Shown here piece after piece: positions 14,700 through 25,308 of a stretch of 64,000 nt of DNA (position 1 is the stretch's first letter; every line of letters begins with the position of its first letter). Origin of the DNA: Congzhengia minquanensis (GTDB lineage: Bacteria; Bacillota; Clostridia; UBA1381; UBA9506); the NCBI RefSeq assembly GCF_014384785.1, contig NZ_JACRSU010000003.1, positions 1-64,000 of the forward strand, written 5' to 3'. Under the pieces are notes generated by a model. That model worked only from the letters and a program-made list of their open reading frames with translations. It had not been told where the DNA came from and did not search any database. The position numbers and the translations under genes were made by a program.

Positions 14700-17600
14700 A
14701 TGAAAAAGATTATTGCATTGCTTATGGCAATGGCACTTTTGCCGAGTTTCACCGCATTTGCTGAAAACAGCCGTGTCATTCAAAGCGAGCTGTTTGTATC
14801 CCCAAGCGCAAGCATTGACGGCGACGGCACAAAGGAACGCCCGTATAAAACCATAGAGCAGGCGCAGGAAGCAGTCCGCACTATGAACACGCAAATGACG
14901 GGAGACATCGTGGTAAACCTGCTTCCCGGGCGGTATGAGCTTACGGACACGTTAGAGTTCACAGCAAAAGACTCCGGCTCGAACCACTACGATGTAATCT
15001 ACCGCGGCAGCGGCGACGACACAACCCTATCCGGCGGAAAAGCGGTCAGCGGCTGGAAACAGGGCGAAAACGGAATCTGGACGGTACCGGTGGAAGCAGA
15101 TTTCGTGCGCGAGCTTTATGTGAACGAAACCCCTGCAAGCCGGGCGTCCAGCAGCAAGCGCGTCGCTGGGATTGCAAACTACCAGGCCCCCGACTCTTAC
15201 TATAAAAACTACGGCTCCGACGGGTTCTACGCCAACAAATCGGAAATCGGGCTTTATCAAAACCCCGGCGACATTCAGCTCATGTGGAACGTGAGCTGGC
15301 GCGTTTATTATATGAACGTGGAAGACATCACAGCAGACCCGGAAAACGAAAGCCGGGTCATTGTAAAAATGGAACAGCCGGCGTGGGGCGCCATGTACGC
15401 CACAACGGCCTATACCAGCCCGCGTTTTCACTACGGCTTTACGGTGGAAAACGCCAAAGAGGTGTTAGACGAGCCGGGCGAGTTTTATTTCGACAAACAG
15501 GAAAAGCTTCTATATTATAAGCCCCGTGAGGGACAGGATATGACAAAAGCCGAAACCATTGTTCCGGCAATCGACCGGCTGGTGATGTTCCGCGGCAAAC
15601 ACTGTCAGACCTGCGACGGCAACCTGCGGGTAAAAAATATCCGGTTTGAAAACGTGCGCTTTGCCCACTCTACTTGGGGCGCGGTAGACGGGCTGGGCTT
15701 CACCACCCGCCAGGCGGAGGTAATGAACATTCCGGCGTCCCGGGGAAAACACGTGCCCGGCGCGGTACAGCTTGAATATACCGACGAAGTAGACATTGAA
15801 AACTGTACCTTTTTCGGCATCGGCGCCGCGGCGCTGTCGTTAAGCGAAAGCGTGAAAAAGGGCGAGTATAACAAAAACGTATTTTCCGACATCGGGGCAA
15901 GCGCCTTAGTGGCGGGAAAAGAGTGGCACTCGAAATACTTTGAGCCGCAAAACCCGAAGGCGGCGGCCAACGTAGCCTTCCGAAAACCCTTAATCGGCTC
16001 TTACCAATATGTAACCGGACAAATGGAAAACTATTGCCTTTCCATGTTCTCGTCCTACCACGAACAATTCTACGACGAGTTCTACACCGCCCTCGGCAGC
16101 ACCTGGCAGGGGGAGCCCTGGGCCAAAGACAAAGGCATAAAGCCCTGGCTGATGATAGACCTGGAGGAGGCCTACACCATCGACAGCTTGAAGCTGGGCT
16201 TTGCGGAGGGTGTCACCGAGGAGCAGAGAAGAAACATAGAAATTTTAGGCTCCAACGACCCCAAATTTGAAACCTACATCACCTTTGCCACATTTGACAA
16301 GCCCGCGGCAAACCTGCAAACCGTTCCGGGCAATAAAACGGAAAAAGTGCGCTATCTGATGATACGCAAAACCGTTCCCGAAGCCTTCGGCATTTCCCAG
16401 CTTTGGGCCTACAGCTACGATGAAGCGCCCAAAGGCTCAACGGGAATCTGCGTAGACAACACCTTTTCCAATAACTACATAACGAAAACCGGCAAGTTCA
16501 ACATGGGAGCTCCGGCAATCCACGCGCTTTATACCAATGGGCTAAACCTGTCCCACAACGAGATTAACGACGTGTCCTACACGGCCGTCTCCTTAGGCTG
16601 GGGCTGGGAGGCCATCGATTCCGCCGAAACGGGCAACAACACCGTAGCTTACAACAAATTAACCAACTATAACCAAATGTGCTTCGACGGCGCCGCCATA
16701 TACACCTTAGGCGACCAGCCCGGCACAAAAATCAATCATAACTATATGTCCGGCCAGAATCTGGGGCAGGCAATCTATTTCGACCAGGGCACGCAGTTTA
16801 TCGTGGCGGACAACAACGCCATGACCGACGTAAACCAAAGCGTGTTCATCTGGCACCCAACGGTTATGAACAACAAGGTCTATCACACCTATTCCGCGTC
16901 GGGCCTGTTTACAAAGAACAACCCCAACAACGTGCTGAACGAAATTCAGACGTTCCCGGCAGGCTCGCCCCCGGCGGAGGCCTATAAAATCCAGCGGGAA
17001 GCGGGAATTGAGCCTGCGGTGCGCGAGGCTGTCGTAAGCCGCGTTCCCGATACGCCCGACCCATACCTTCGCGGCCGCGAGGCATTCGAGGGCGTGGCCC
17101 GAACGGTGAATAACAATCCTGCCCACCCGGATTCGGAGTCCTTGCAGGAAATGACAGAGATTTTTTTAGCCGACCCCACCCTGGGCAAAGTTCCGGGAAA
17201 AAGCGCCTATGAAGAAATTTATGAGATAAAGGAGCTTTATAACCGGTGCGTGACCTCTGAATTTGGTCTTGATGAAAGCCTTGCGTTAAAAGAAAAGCTG
17301 CTGGCGGCGGCGGAGGGTATCACCCATAAATCCCTTAATGAAATGCTTGCGTTCTGCAAGGAGGCGCTTTTAAAAGCCACAGTGGGCAAAACGCTGAACG
17401 CCTATCCCCGGGAGGCGGTGGACGCTCTCACAGAAGCCGTAAACGGCATAACCGCTTCCGACCGGGCGGACGAATTTGCAGAATACGCGGCGGTGCTGCG
17501 CTTAGAAACCGCATATGCCGCATTTGAAGCGGCAAAATACGCCGCAGACGTGGAATATGCCTATGTTCCGGGCGGAACCACCGAAATCAATCAGGAAACA

Positions 17601-18332
17601 AAGAGCATTACCATCACCATTCCCCAGGCGGCGGATTTTGCCGCCGTGAAACCGGAATTTGTGGTGTCGCCCGGCGCAGAGCTGGCGCAAGACCCCAGCG
17701 CAAAGCAGGACTATTCCAAAGAAACGGTGGTTCCGGTTTACCAGCCGGAGCTAAAACGGTATGTATATTGGAAACTGAACGTGGTAAAGAAAAACGAACC
17801 CGTCCTATCTGAAAAAACTGTTTCGGCAGAACGTTCGCAATGGAAATCGCTCAACAAAAACATCGCACCGCAAAGCGATAACGGCGTGCTGACACTGTTT
17901 GCCAACTACCAGCCCTATCTGTATCAAAAAGGCAGATTCGACAAGGAAGTAAACGTGAGCTTATGTGCGGAAACGAAAGACGCAAACAACGAAATCAGCC
18001 TGATTTTCGCCGCAGGCAATCCGAACATGGAAAGCCTGAATCAAACAGGCGCAGAAAATAACCATTACCGCATTGCGCTTTCCGGCAGCGCCGCGCGGCT
18101 TTACAGAGTGAAAGACGGGCAGGCGCAAATGGTTTCGGAAACGCAGAATAACGGCTTTTCCTACGGCGAATGGAACAATATCCAAATCAAGGCCGCGCAG
18201 GACGGCAATTACGACAACATAACCGTGTATATCAACGGCGCGGCGGTACTGAATGCCAACAGCATAGAGAGGCTTGGAACGGTTGGATATTTCGGAATTC
18301 GCAGTAACAGTCAAAAAATAAAAATAAAATAA
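14700..18332 (+). CDS. Secreted beta-helix protein with F5/8C domain
   Basis: 1210 residues from the ATG at 14700, which follows GGAAGGAACGT. A signal peptide (MKKIIALLMAMALLPSFTAF) ends near ALA-type FAENS. SPSASIDGDGTKERPYKTIEQAQEAV opens a right-handed parallel beta-helix (~35-410) of the pectate-lyase/GH141-like type. A discoidin F5/8C-like domain interrupts it (~420-570), the helix resumes (~600-740), then come a helical stretch, a beta domain (~945-1030) and a C-terminal jelly-roll (~1050-1210). No SLH or LPxTG anchor. It probably binds or cuts a plant polysaccharide outside the cell; catalytic residues are not assigned. Confidence 0.75.
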   Translation: MKKIIALLMAMALLPSFTAFAENSRVIQSELFVSPSASIDGDGTKERPYKTIEQAQEAVRTMNTQMTGDIVVNLLPGRYELTDTLEFTAKDSGSNHYDVIYRGSGDDTTLSGGKAVSGWKQGENGIWTVPVEADFVRELYVNETPASRASSSKRVAGIANYQAPDSYYKNYGSDGFYANKSEIGLYQNPGDIQLMWNVSWRVYYMNVEDITADPENESRVIVKMEQPAWGAMYATTAYTSPRFHYGFTVENAKEVLDEPGEFYFDKQEKLLYYKPREGQDMTKAETIVPAIDRLVMFRGKHCQTCDGNLRVKNIRFENVRFAHSTWGAVDGLGFTTRQAEVMNIPASRGKHVPGAVQLEYTDEVDIENCTFFGIGAAALSLSESVKKGEYNKNVFSDIGASALVAGKEWHSKYFEPQNPKAAANVAFRKPLIGSYQYVTGQMENYCLSMFSSYHEQFYDEFYTALGSTWQGEPWAKDKGIKPWLMIDLEEAYTIDSLKLGFAEGVTEEQRRNIEILGSNDPKFETYITFATFDKPAANLQTVPGNKTEKVRYLMIRKTVPEAFGISQLWAYSYDEAPKGSTGICVDNTFSNNYITKTGKFNMGAPAIHALYTNGLNLSHNEINDVSYTAVSLGWGWEAIDSAETGNNTVAYNKLTNYNQMCFDGAAIYTLGDQPGTKINHNYMSGQNLGQAIYFDQGTQFIVADNNAMTDVNQSVFIWHPTVMNNKVYHTYSASGLFTKNNPNNVLNEIQTFPAGSPPAEAYKIQREAGIEPAVREAVVSRVPDTPDPYLRGREAFEGVARTVNNNPAHPDSESLQEMTEIFLADPTLGKVPGKSAYEEIYEIKELYNRCVTSEFGLDESLALKEKLLAAAEGITHKSLNEMLAFCKEALLKATVGKTLNAYPREAVDALTEAVNGITASDRADEFAEYAAVLRLETAYAAFEAAKYAADVEYAYVPGGTTEINQETKSITITIPQAADFAAVKPEFVVSPGAELAQDPSAKQDYSKETVVPVYQPELKRYVYWKLNVVKKNEPVLSEKTVSAERSQWKSLNKNIAPQSDNGVLTLFANYQPYLYQKGRFDKEVNVSLCAETKDANNEISLIFAAGNPNMESLNQTGAENNHYRIALSGSAARLYRVKDGQAQMVSETQNNGFSYGEWNNIQIKAAQDGNYDNITVYINGAAVLNANSIERLGTVGYFGIRSNSQKIKIK

Positions 18333-18352
18333 CGTAACAGGAGGAAAATTTT

Positions 18353-20152
18353 ATGAAAAAGTTTTTATGTGTTCTGTTGTCCCTGGGCATGCTGCTAACA
18401 GCTGCAAACGTATGTGCAGCGCCGGGAGACGTGGTAAACGTGGCCTTAGACAAACCGGCTTTTGCAAACCAGCAGTACGGCGCACTTACGCCGAGCAATG
18501 CCACAGACGGAAGTGCATTAACCTGCTATGCCGGCACATGGGGCGCGGCAGGCACCAACGTAACGTTTTACGTAGACTTGGGCGAGACGTATCCTATCCA
18601 CAGCTTAAAGCTGCTTTTAGGCGGAACCGACCAGGAAGCGCAGCGGAAAAACTTCAATATTTACCTTACCAATGAGCGCCCCGTTTGGACAGCGGCAGGG
18701 GAGCGCGTTCTGGTTCATGAACAGGCAGAAGACCCCGGCGACGATGTGGAATTAAACGTCTCCGTGCCCGACGAGGCGAAAGCCGAAGCATACCGCTACG
18801 TTGTAGTGGAGAAACAGGACCAAGCCACGGGCCTTGCGATTCGTGAAATTGAGGTTTACGCTCCCGCAGACAGCGTTCCGGAAAAGCCGTCTTACATGGT
18901 GGAAATCGGAAGAAACAAAACGGCGCTGTCAAACGATAACTTCGACACCTCTGCCAGCTATATGCTAAACGACGGAAACGCCGCCACCATCGTGGCAGGC
19001 GAAACCAGCGGAACTTCAGAAACGGGCGCCCTGCGCTATAAAGCGTGGATTGATTTAGGCGCGGCCTTCCCCATTGAAGGCGTGAATATTTCCATTACCA
19101 AAGGCAACGACACCTGGTTTTTCATCTACGGCTCAAACGACCCGACCTTCGCCGAAAGAGACACCCTCTACACCGGAGAGGGAACCCCCTTAGGGCAGGA
19201 TTTTAAATTCCTTGAAACGCCGGAAGAAATGAAAGCCACGCCGTATCAGTATATCATGGTAGAGCGCAACAACGGGAAAGCCATGGCAATCAGCGAGCTT
19301 GAGGTTTACACCACCAACACCGCCGCGGAAGAAACGGAAGTTTCAGAGCAAAACGGCCGTGTCATTGAAGTCGGCCGGGGGAAAAAGGTTGTTTCCAACA
19401 GCTTTGCAGGTTCTTATGTGGCGGAGAACATTAACGACGGTGTAGATTCAAGCTTTTGGCAGGCAAACTGGCCCACAACGGAAGAACACTATGCGTTTAT
19501 CGACATGGAAAAACCAATTTCCGTTGCAAGGGTAACCACCTTCGGTGTACAAACGGTGGCAGCGGGCAGAACCGACGCAGATTTAAAAATCGTAGCCACC
19601 AACGACCCGAACCTGGCGCCTGAAAACTGGGACACCTTAGCCACCTGGGAGGCAAACAAAACAACCCTTCCCCGCAGGGAAATGATGTTCACCCCGGCGG
19701 CGGAGTTTGCGAAAAACACCTACCGCTTTGTGGGAATCAGTACCATTTTGGGAACCGGAACAAACGGCATGCAGGAGCAGCGCGTGGCGGAGCTTAAGGT
19801 TTATACCTACGCACAGGATTTTAAAGAAACCATCAATCCCATTGCGGCCGCATGGAACAGCGAAACGAAAACGGCGGAAATCTCATCGGTTATGGTAACC
19901 AATGCAAACACGCCTTACAACATGATTGCGGCGGCATATCAAACAGACGAGGACGGAAACAACCAGATGATTGGCGTAAGGATTCAGGAAATTTCCGGCC
20001 TGGTGCAGGGAGCTTATCAGCCCGTCTCCATGACGGCGGACCTTTCCGGCGTGGAGGGGATTGAAAACGTCACGAGAATCCGCGTAATTTTGGTCGATAC
20101 CTTAGACCGTATGTGCCCGAAAATGACGGCCTATGACATTTCCCTATCTTAA
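18353..20152 (+). CDS. Secreted protein with three F5/8C carbohydrate-binding domains
   Basis: 599 residues. Signal peptide MKKFLCVLLSLGMLLTAANV, cleavage near VCA-APG. Three discoidin-like repeats follow at ~22-165, 180-325 and 330-490 (VALDKPAFANQQYG, NKTALSNDNFDTSASY, GKKVVSNSFAGSYVAENINDG), each with a D-G-x-x-(T/S) start and a final AIxELEVY-type strand. The last ~100 residues are unassigned. There is no enzyme domain. The ATG is preceded by AGGAGG. A carbohydrate-binding surface or matrix protein in the same series as the SLH genes downstream. Confidence 0.75.
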   Translation: MKKFLCVLLSLGMLLTAANVCAAPGDVVNVALDKPAFANQQYGALTPSNATDGSALTCYAGTWGAAGTNVTFYVDLGETYPIHSLKLLLGGTDQEAQRKNFNIYLTNERPVWTAAGERVLVHEQAEDPGDDVELNVSVPDEAKAEAYRYVVVEKQDQATGLAIREIEVYAPADSVPEKPSYMVEIGRNKTALSNDNFDTSASYMLNDGNAATIVAGETSGTSETGALRYKAWIDLGAAFPIEGVNISITKGNDTWFFIYGSNDPTFAERDTLYTGEGTPLGQDFKFLETPEEMKATPYQYIMVERNNGKAMAISELEVYTTNTAAEETEVSEQNGRVIEVGRGKKVVSNSFAGSYVAENINDGVDSSFWQANWPTTEEHYAFIDMEKPISVARVTTFGVQTVAAGRTDADLKIVATNDPNLAPENWDTLATWEANKTTLPRREMMFTPAAEFAKNTYRFVGISTILGTGTNGMQEQRVAELKVYTYAQDFKETINPIAAAWNSETKTAEISSVMVTNANTPYNMIAAAYQTDEDGNNQMIGVRIQEISGLVQGAYQPVSMTADLSGVEGIENVTRIRVILVDTLDRMCPKMTAYDISLS

Positions 20153-20182
20153 ACAATAGGGGAAAACCGAAGGAGTGAAAAC

Positions 20183-21955
20183 ATGATACGAAAAAGGCTT
20201 GCTCGGCTTTTATTAGCTGCAATGATGGCATTTTCCGCCTTTTCCGTTTCAGCTGAGGGTGATAACAGCAGTTTAACGGCCAAACTTTCAGATTCCTCAG
20301 TTGAAATTGCAGGAACAACCAGCGCAGGCTATGTGCAAATTGTTGTAATGAAGCCCCTGCGGGATTTTTCTGAAATCACGGCGGAAAACTTTAAAGAAAT
20401 TGTCTATTACACAGACACCCTTGCAGTGACCGGCGGAGGTTTTTTGTGCAAAATATCGCTGCCCGAAGATGCAGAAAACGGAAGATATGCGGTAAAAGCC
20501 ATTTTTAATGAGGAATCTGGCTGTGCGGAAATGAAAACCAGCTTTTTTAAAACTTCAAACGAATATACAAAAGAAATGACAGCAGCCTACTTATCTGCAG
20601 ATAAAAGCAATTTTCGCAAGGTTTTTGAAACCTATGGCGAGGTTTATGACGAAACAGATTTGTTTGCAAAAGAAATTGGCGGGCTGCTCATTGAACACGA
20701 AGAAGCAGTTTCCGAGTGCTTCATCATTGCAAAAAACGGCATGGTGAACCACACGTTTACCGAAACGCCCGAAACGGTGACGGCGCTGGGCGACATCACC
20801 AACATGCTTAAGTGCACGCTCATGCTGTATCATATGAGCTATTCCGACGACTTTGAAGCGTATGTGGAGCTATATCGCGAAACAATGCCCCTTGTGTTTG
20901 ACGAAAATTACGACAAAACAGAGTTTTCCCACATATTTAAAATGGTTCGGGAAAAAGATGTGCAAAACATAGACAAAACGTTTGTAAATGCAGTTCGGAA
21001 AACCATAGGACTTTCCTTAATTCTAAACGGCAGCAATGCCGACAAGGCAAAGGCGCTGGAGCGCTTCAGCAGTGAGCTTGGCATAGCAAAGAAGACGCTG
21101 GAAAACAGCGGCTTTGCCCTTTTGGAAATTGCCAAATATCTTGAAAATGATGAAGCAGCGGTGAAAGAATATGCAGGCGGCATGGAAAGCGCCGTAAAAG
21201 ACGCAATTGACGCCCTTGAGAAAAAGAATAACAGCGGCGGCTCGGGTTCTGCCGGCGGTTCGGGCTCCGGTTCCGGTTCCGGCTCCGGCAGTTCCGGCGG
21301 ACGGGGCAATTCCTCTATTTCGGTTGGAAACCGGGAACCTGCAGGCACTCCCGACCCATCGACACCGCCGGACACGCCGGAACCCAACCCGCCTTTTTGC
21401 GACCTGGACGGCGTTTTGTGGGCAAAAGACGCAATTTTAAATTTATATCAGAAAAAAATCATCAGCGGAAAGGAAAACGGACGTTTTGCCCCGCAGGACA
21501 ACCTGTCCCGCGAGGAGGCGGTTAAAATTCTGGTCGGCGCATTTGGTCTTTTTGAAAAGCAGGAGGACCTGCACTTTTCAGACTGTAACGTGGAGGATTG
21601 GTATTATCCATATGTAAGCATTGCAGTGAAAAGCGGCATTGTGCGGGGTATTTCCGAAACCCTTTTCGGAACCGGAACAAATATCAACCGGCAGGATTTT
21701 GCGGTGATGCTCAGCAGAACACTTACAGCCGCCGGCTGTAAATTAAACGGGGAAAAGGCAGTTTCCTTTGCAGACGGCGAAGCGATTTCAGAATATGCCC
21801 GGGCAGACGTTGACGCGCTCAGCGCGAACGGCCTTTTTGTGGGCGACGAGAGTCAGCGGTTTTACCCACAAAACAGCATTACAAGGGCAGAAGCCGCCGT
21901 GGCAATTGAACGGGCGGTTAACTTTACCGAAAGCAGTCAGGAGGTGCAGCCATGA
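20183..21955 (+). CDS. Surface protein with Gly/Ser linker and three SLH domains
   Basis: 590 residues. Signal peptide ends near VSA-EGD. Residues ~25-340 are an uncharacterised, largely helical region. A Gly/Ser-rich linker (~348-378) and Pro/Thr spacer (~385-400) lead to three SLH repeats (~405-585; ILNLYQKKIISGKENGRFAP, YVSIAVKSGIVRGI, ADVDALSANGLFVGDE), which bind pyruvylated secondary cell-wall polymer. The ATG follows AAGGAG. Its stop overlaps the next start, so the two proteins are made together. Confidence 0.8.
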   Translation: MIRKRLARLLLAAMMAFSAFSVSAEGDNSSLTAKLSDSSVEIAGTTSAGYVQIVVMKPLRDFSEITAENFKEIVYYTDTLAVTGGGFLCKISLPEDAENGRYAVKAIFNEESGCAEMKTSFFKTSNEYTKEMTAAYLSADKSNFRKVFETYGEVYDETDLFAKEIGGLLIEHEEAVSECFIIAKNGMVNHTFTETPETVTALGDITNMLKCTLMLYHMSYSDDFEAYVELYRETMPLVFDENYDKTEFSHIFKMVREKDVQNIDKTFVNAVRKTIGLSLILNGSNADKAKALERFSSELGIAKKTLENSGFALLEIAKYLENDEAAVKEYAGGMESAVKDAIDALEKKNNSGGSGSAGGSGSGSGSGSGSSGGRGNSSISVGNREPAGTPDPSTPPDTPEPNPPFCDLDGVLWAKDAILNLYQKKIISGKENGRFAPQDNLSREEAVKILVGAFGLFEKQEDLHFSDCNVEDWYYPYVSIAVKSGIVRGISETLFGTGTNINRQDFAVMLSRTLTAAGCKLNGEKAVSFADGEAISEYARADVDALSANGLFVGDESQRFYPQNSITRAEAAVAIERAVNFTESSQEVQP

Positions 21956-24900
21956 AAAAATTAATCAGTTTGCTAATGGCGGTGCTTGTGTTTTCCAGCA
22001 TTTTATGTGTGCCGGCAGCCGCCCTTGAAAACGTGGCGCTGAACAAGCCCACGGCAGCCTCCTCTGTTTATGCGGCAGGCACAACCGGCCCTGCCAATAT
22101 AAACGACGGCAACAGAAGCAACTATTTTGCCAGCGGAGGCGCGGTTTTAGAGGGAACCGTAAACGGAAACCAGTTTGTCAGAATTGACCTTCAGGAACCC
22201 TGTGAAATCGACTCGGTTGTTCTCTATACCCGTGTGGATGTAGACGACGGCAGATACCGCAAAAATTTAGCGGTAGAGTTTTCCAACACCGTTGATTTTG
22301 CAGAAAAAGAAAGCGTGCAGGCGGTGGGAAACGAACCGGTGGGCTTTAAAGAATCCATTGCGGTGGATTTAAACTTAAAGCGTCCATACCGATATGTGCG
22401 CGTTGTGCAGTCGGCGGGAGACAGCCTGCTGGTGTTAGCTGAGGTAGAAGTGTTCGGCGAAGCCGCGGCATTAACGGATGAGGATAACAACACCGTCCCG
22501 GCGGAATATGCCGACGCCGCGGCAAGTGAATATGCCGGCCCCATCCGCCTTTTGCAGGTGATGGGCGTGATGTCGGGAATAGACGAAACCGCCTTCGGCG
22601 TGAACAAAATCGTGTCGCGGGCACAGGCGGCCGACGCCATTGTGAAAGCCGCCAACCCCGACTATCCCAAAGCAGAAAAACAGCCGTTTTCTGATGTAGA
22701 CAGCGCGTTCTGGGCGGCAGACACCATAAGCAGGGCATGGGATTTGGGAATCATTAAAGGCGATGGCAACGGTGACTTTCGGCCGAACGACCCGGTGAGC
22801 GAGCTTGAGGCCATTACCATGATGCTGCGCGCACTGGGCTATGGAGCGTTTTTAGAGGCTAGAAACAGCGTTTCACAAACCATTTCCGCCGCAAAACAGG
22901 CCGGGCTGGTGAAAAGCTTTCAGGCGGACAAAAACGAATATATCGGCCGCGGCAAGTTTGCCCAAATGCTTTACCGCATGCTGCGGAGCAATGTGGCGGT
23001 TGTAAAGGAAATCAACGGCGACGGCCTTCGTTATGAAACAAGAAAATGTCTGCTGGAAGACTTGCATGGCATTTTGCTGGAAGAAGGGCTGGTAAAGCAA
23101 AACCGATATTCCCATTTGAGCTGGCCGAAACAGTCTTCCGGAAACAATGCCGTAATCGGCACTGAAAATTTGCTCGACTCCCGGGGAATTTTAGACAGCC
23201 TTTTGGGTTACAACGTAACGTATGCAACACAGAAGGACCAACCCGAACAAATTTATATCGCATGGCCCGAAGACAATGAAACCGTAACCATAAAAGCCGA
23301 AGAGTTAGACAGCACCAAAGAGGAAATAAAAAAAGGAAGCGTTCGGGTTCTGCGTGCGGACGGCAAAAAAGAGCATTACACCCTTTCTGCGGCGAAAGAC
23401 ATTGTGATAAACGGCGTGTCCTATCCTGAGGCACTGCCGGAGGATTTATTGATTTCAGCGGGAACCGTTACGCTGATTGACAACGACAGCGACGGAAGCT
23501 ACGACGTGGCAGACGTACAGTCCTACGAGGTGATGGAGCTTTTGCTGGTCGCCGACAAGGGCGAGGAGCTTATGGTTACCGACTCTTTTGGAAAAACAGA
23601 AACCTTAGTCAAAGAGAATACCGCCGTTTTTTATGTGAACGGGTCGGAAGCAAAAACGGGAAAAATAAAAACAGGCCGGGTTATCCGCCTGTATCAATCG
23701 AAAAACGGACAGAAAAGCAAGGTTGTTTTGCTGGATAACACCATATCCGGCATGGCAGAAAACATTGCCCAAGGAATAAGCGTTACGGTTGGCGGAACGG
23801 TTTATCCATATGCCGCCGGACTGAAAAGCAGCGAACACCAGGAGGAATTTGCCCCCGGCGATGTTATTACCCTTTATTTAGACGAAGAAAATAAGGTGGA
23901 ATGGATTTTAAAAGACGCAGAACTACAGAGCGGTGACTGGATTATCGGATTTTCACAAAAGGTAAACCTGGCAAAAAGCATGAGCGACAAAACCCAGTTC
24001 CGCATTTATAATCAAGACGGGGCGTTTGAAACACTGTTTGTTGCGGACAAGGTTTTTGTTGACGGCAAAAGAATGTCCCACGACGAACTGACGGAAACGG
24101 TAAGAAAAAATCCGGAAAATTATGTGCTGGAGTTTGTCCGTTACCAAAGGAATGACAGCGGAGAAATTTTTCGTCTTGACACCATGTATGAGGGGGAGCG
24201 GGAGGACGGCGAAACCATGAGCTTTTACCGAAAAAGCACCGGCGGCAGCATGGTGACGGAGGTAAACGCTATTTATAACGGGCAAACCTATGTTATGCCC
24301 GCAAAGGGTGACGCGCTCACCTTTGTGATTCCGCAGATAGACGGAGAATTCACCGACGACGAGGAATATGACTATGTATATGACATCAAACAGCTTTCCC
24401 ACGTCATTTACAATCATAACGACAACGGTGACACTACTGTTTCCTCCTACATGCTGGGGGAAGACGGATTTCCAAAGTTCTTTGCAAATATAAAAAATTA
24501 TAAGGGCGGCTCCGGCCTGAATGTGCGCCTGGTTTCGGACACGGCAAACATGCCGGTTTTGCTGGTTGAACGTGTAAACGCAGCAATGAAAGACGACATA
24601 ACCGGCTACACCATTCACGTTAGAAACCTGAAGAACGGCAAAACAGAGCAATATTTTGTGGAAGACCAGATAAAGCTGTTTGAAACGGGAAAGGTGTTTC
24701 AGGAAAAGCAGGAGTGGTTAGACGCCAACATGTGGCTGGACGAAAGCAAAATTTTCAGTGCGGATCCGGCTGTTTTGCAAAATTATGTCAGCGGTTTTTC
24801 TGATTTGTCCTTTGGGGACATCATTGGGTGCGAATTGGCGTCAGACAGGGTAACGGCCATTGAGCGCCTTTACCGGTATGACAAAACAACAGCGCCGGAA

Positions 24901-25209
24901 CTGTTAAACAGCGTTTGGTATTCCGGCGGGCAGCACCCAAAATGGTTTTTCTCGCGAAACAGGCTGCAGCTTGGAACGGTTGATCAAACCGACAAGATTT
25001 CGGTCACCTTTCAGACCAAGGAAGGGGCGCAGGAACGCTTTTACCTATCCTCATTTTTCAGCACGCTGTATGTCTGCGATAACACTCGGGAGAAAATTAC
25101 AACCGAAAACGGCGCCAACATCAGCGCATACTTAACCGATCAGACGAAGTTTATGTATCTGTGTTCCTCGGGAACGCCGGTTTGCATCGTTGCATATACC
25201 TTTGATTAG
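21952..25209 (+). CDS. Large surface protein with F5/8C and SLH domains
   Basis: 1085 residues. Signal peptide MKKLISLLMAVLVFSSILCV, cleavage near PAAA-LEN. An F5/8C domain (~26-165) is followed by SLH-like repeats (~190-370; LLQVMGVMSGIDETAFG, ISRAWDLGIIKGDGNGDFRP, AAKQAGLVKSF) and then ~700 residues of beta-rich sequence of unknown function. SLH repeats placed in the middle rather than at an end are less usual. ATGA overlap with the previous gene and AGGAGG before the start. Last gene of the surface series. Confidence 0.75.
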   Translation: MKKLISLLMAVLVFSSILCVPAAALENVALNKPTAASSVYAAGTTGPANINDGNRSNYFASGGAVLEGTVNGNQFVRIDLQEPCEIDSVVLYTRVDVDDGRYRKNLAVEFSNTVDFAEKESVQAVGNEPVGFKESIAVDLNLKRPYRYVRVVQSAGDSLLVLAEVEVFGEAAALTDEDNNTVPAEYADAAASEYAGPIRLLQVMGVMSGIDETAFGVNKIVSRAQAADAIVKAANPDYPKAEKQPFSDVDSAFWAADTISRAWDLGIIKGDGNGDFRPNDPVSELEAITMMLRALGYGAFLEARNSVSQTISAAKQAGLVKSFQADKNEYIGRGKFAQMLYRMLRSNVAVVKEINGDGLRYETRKCLLEDLHGILLEEGLVKQNRYSHLSWPKQSSGNNAVIGTENLLDSRGILDSLLGYNVTYATQKDQPEQIYIAWPEDNETVTIKAEELDSTKEEIKKGSVRVLRADGKKEHYTLSAAKDIVINGVSYPEALPEDLLISAGTVTLIDNDSDGSYDVADVQSYEVMELLLVADKGEELMVTDSFGKTETLVKENTAVFYVNGSEAKTGKIKTGRVIRLYQSKNGQKSKVVLLDNTISGMAENIAQGISVTVGGTVYPYAAGLKSSEHQEEFAPGDVITLYLDEENKVEWILKDAELQSGDWIIGFSQKVNLAKSMSDKTQFRIYNQDGAFETLFVADKVFVDGKRMSHDELTETVRKNPENYVLEFVRYQRNDSGEIFRLDTMYEGEREDGETMSFYRKSTGGSMVTEVNAIYNGQTYVMPAKGDALTFVIPQIDGEFTDDEEYDYVYDIKQLSHVIYNHNDNGDTTVSSYMLGEDGFPKFFANIKNYKGGSGLNVRLVSDTANMPVLLVERVNAAMKDDITGYTIHVRNLKNGKTEQYFVEDQIKLFETGKVFQEKQEWLDANMWLDESKIFSADPAVLQNYVSGFSDLSFGDIIGCELASDRVTAIERLYRYDKTTAPELLNSVWYSGGQHPKWFFSRNRLQLGTVDQTDKISVTFQTKEGAQERFYLSSFFSTLYVCDNTREKITTENGANISAYLTDQTKFMYLCSSGTPVCIVAYTFD

Positions 25210-25274
25210 ACACGATAATTTGATAAATTGTTCTCTCTCTCCTTAGGCTGTGCGCAAAATTGCGGCCTAAACGG

Positions 25275-25305
25275 AAAATGCCTGTAGAACGCTACAGGCA
25301 TTTTT
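25275..25305. terminator. Convergent terminator
   Basis: AAAATGCCTGTAG/CTACAGGCATTTT stem with A- and T-runs on both sides; it serves the surface series and the MATE gene. Confidence 0.85.
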
Positions 25306-25308
25306 ACG

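Noticed and set aside
16707..17126. Long antisense ORF inside the beta-helix gene
   Set aside because: Shadow frame of a GC-rich coding strand; no ribosome binding site or recognisable motif. The same holds for antisense ORFs at 20908-21387, 23953-24651 and 22224-22738.
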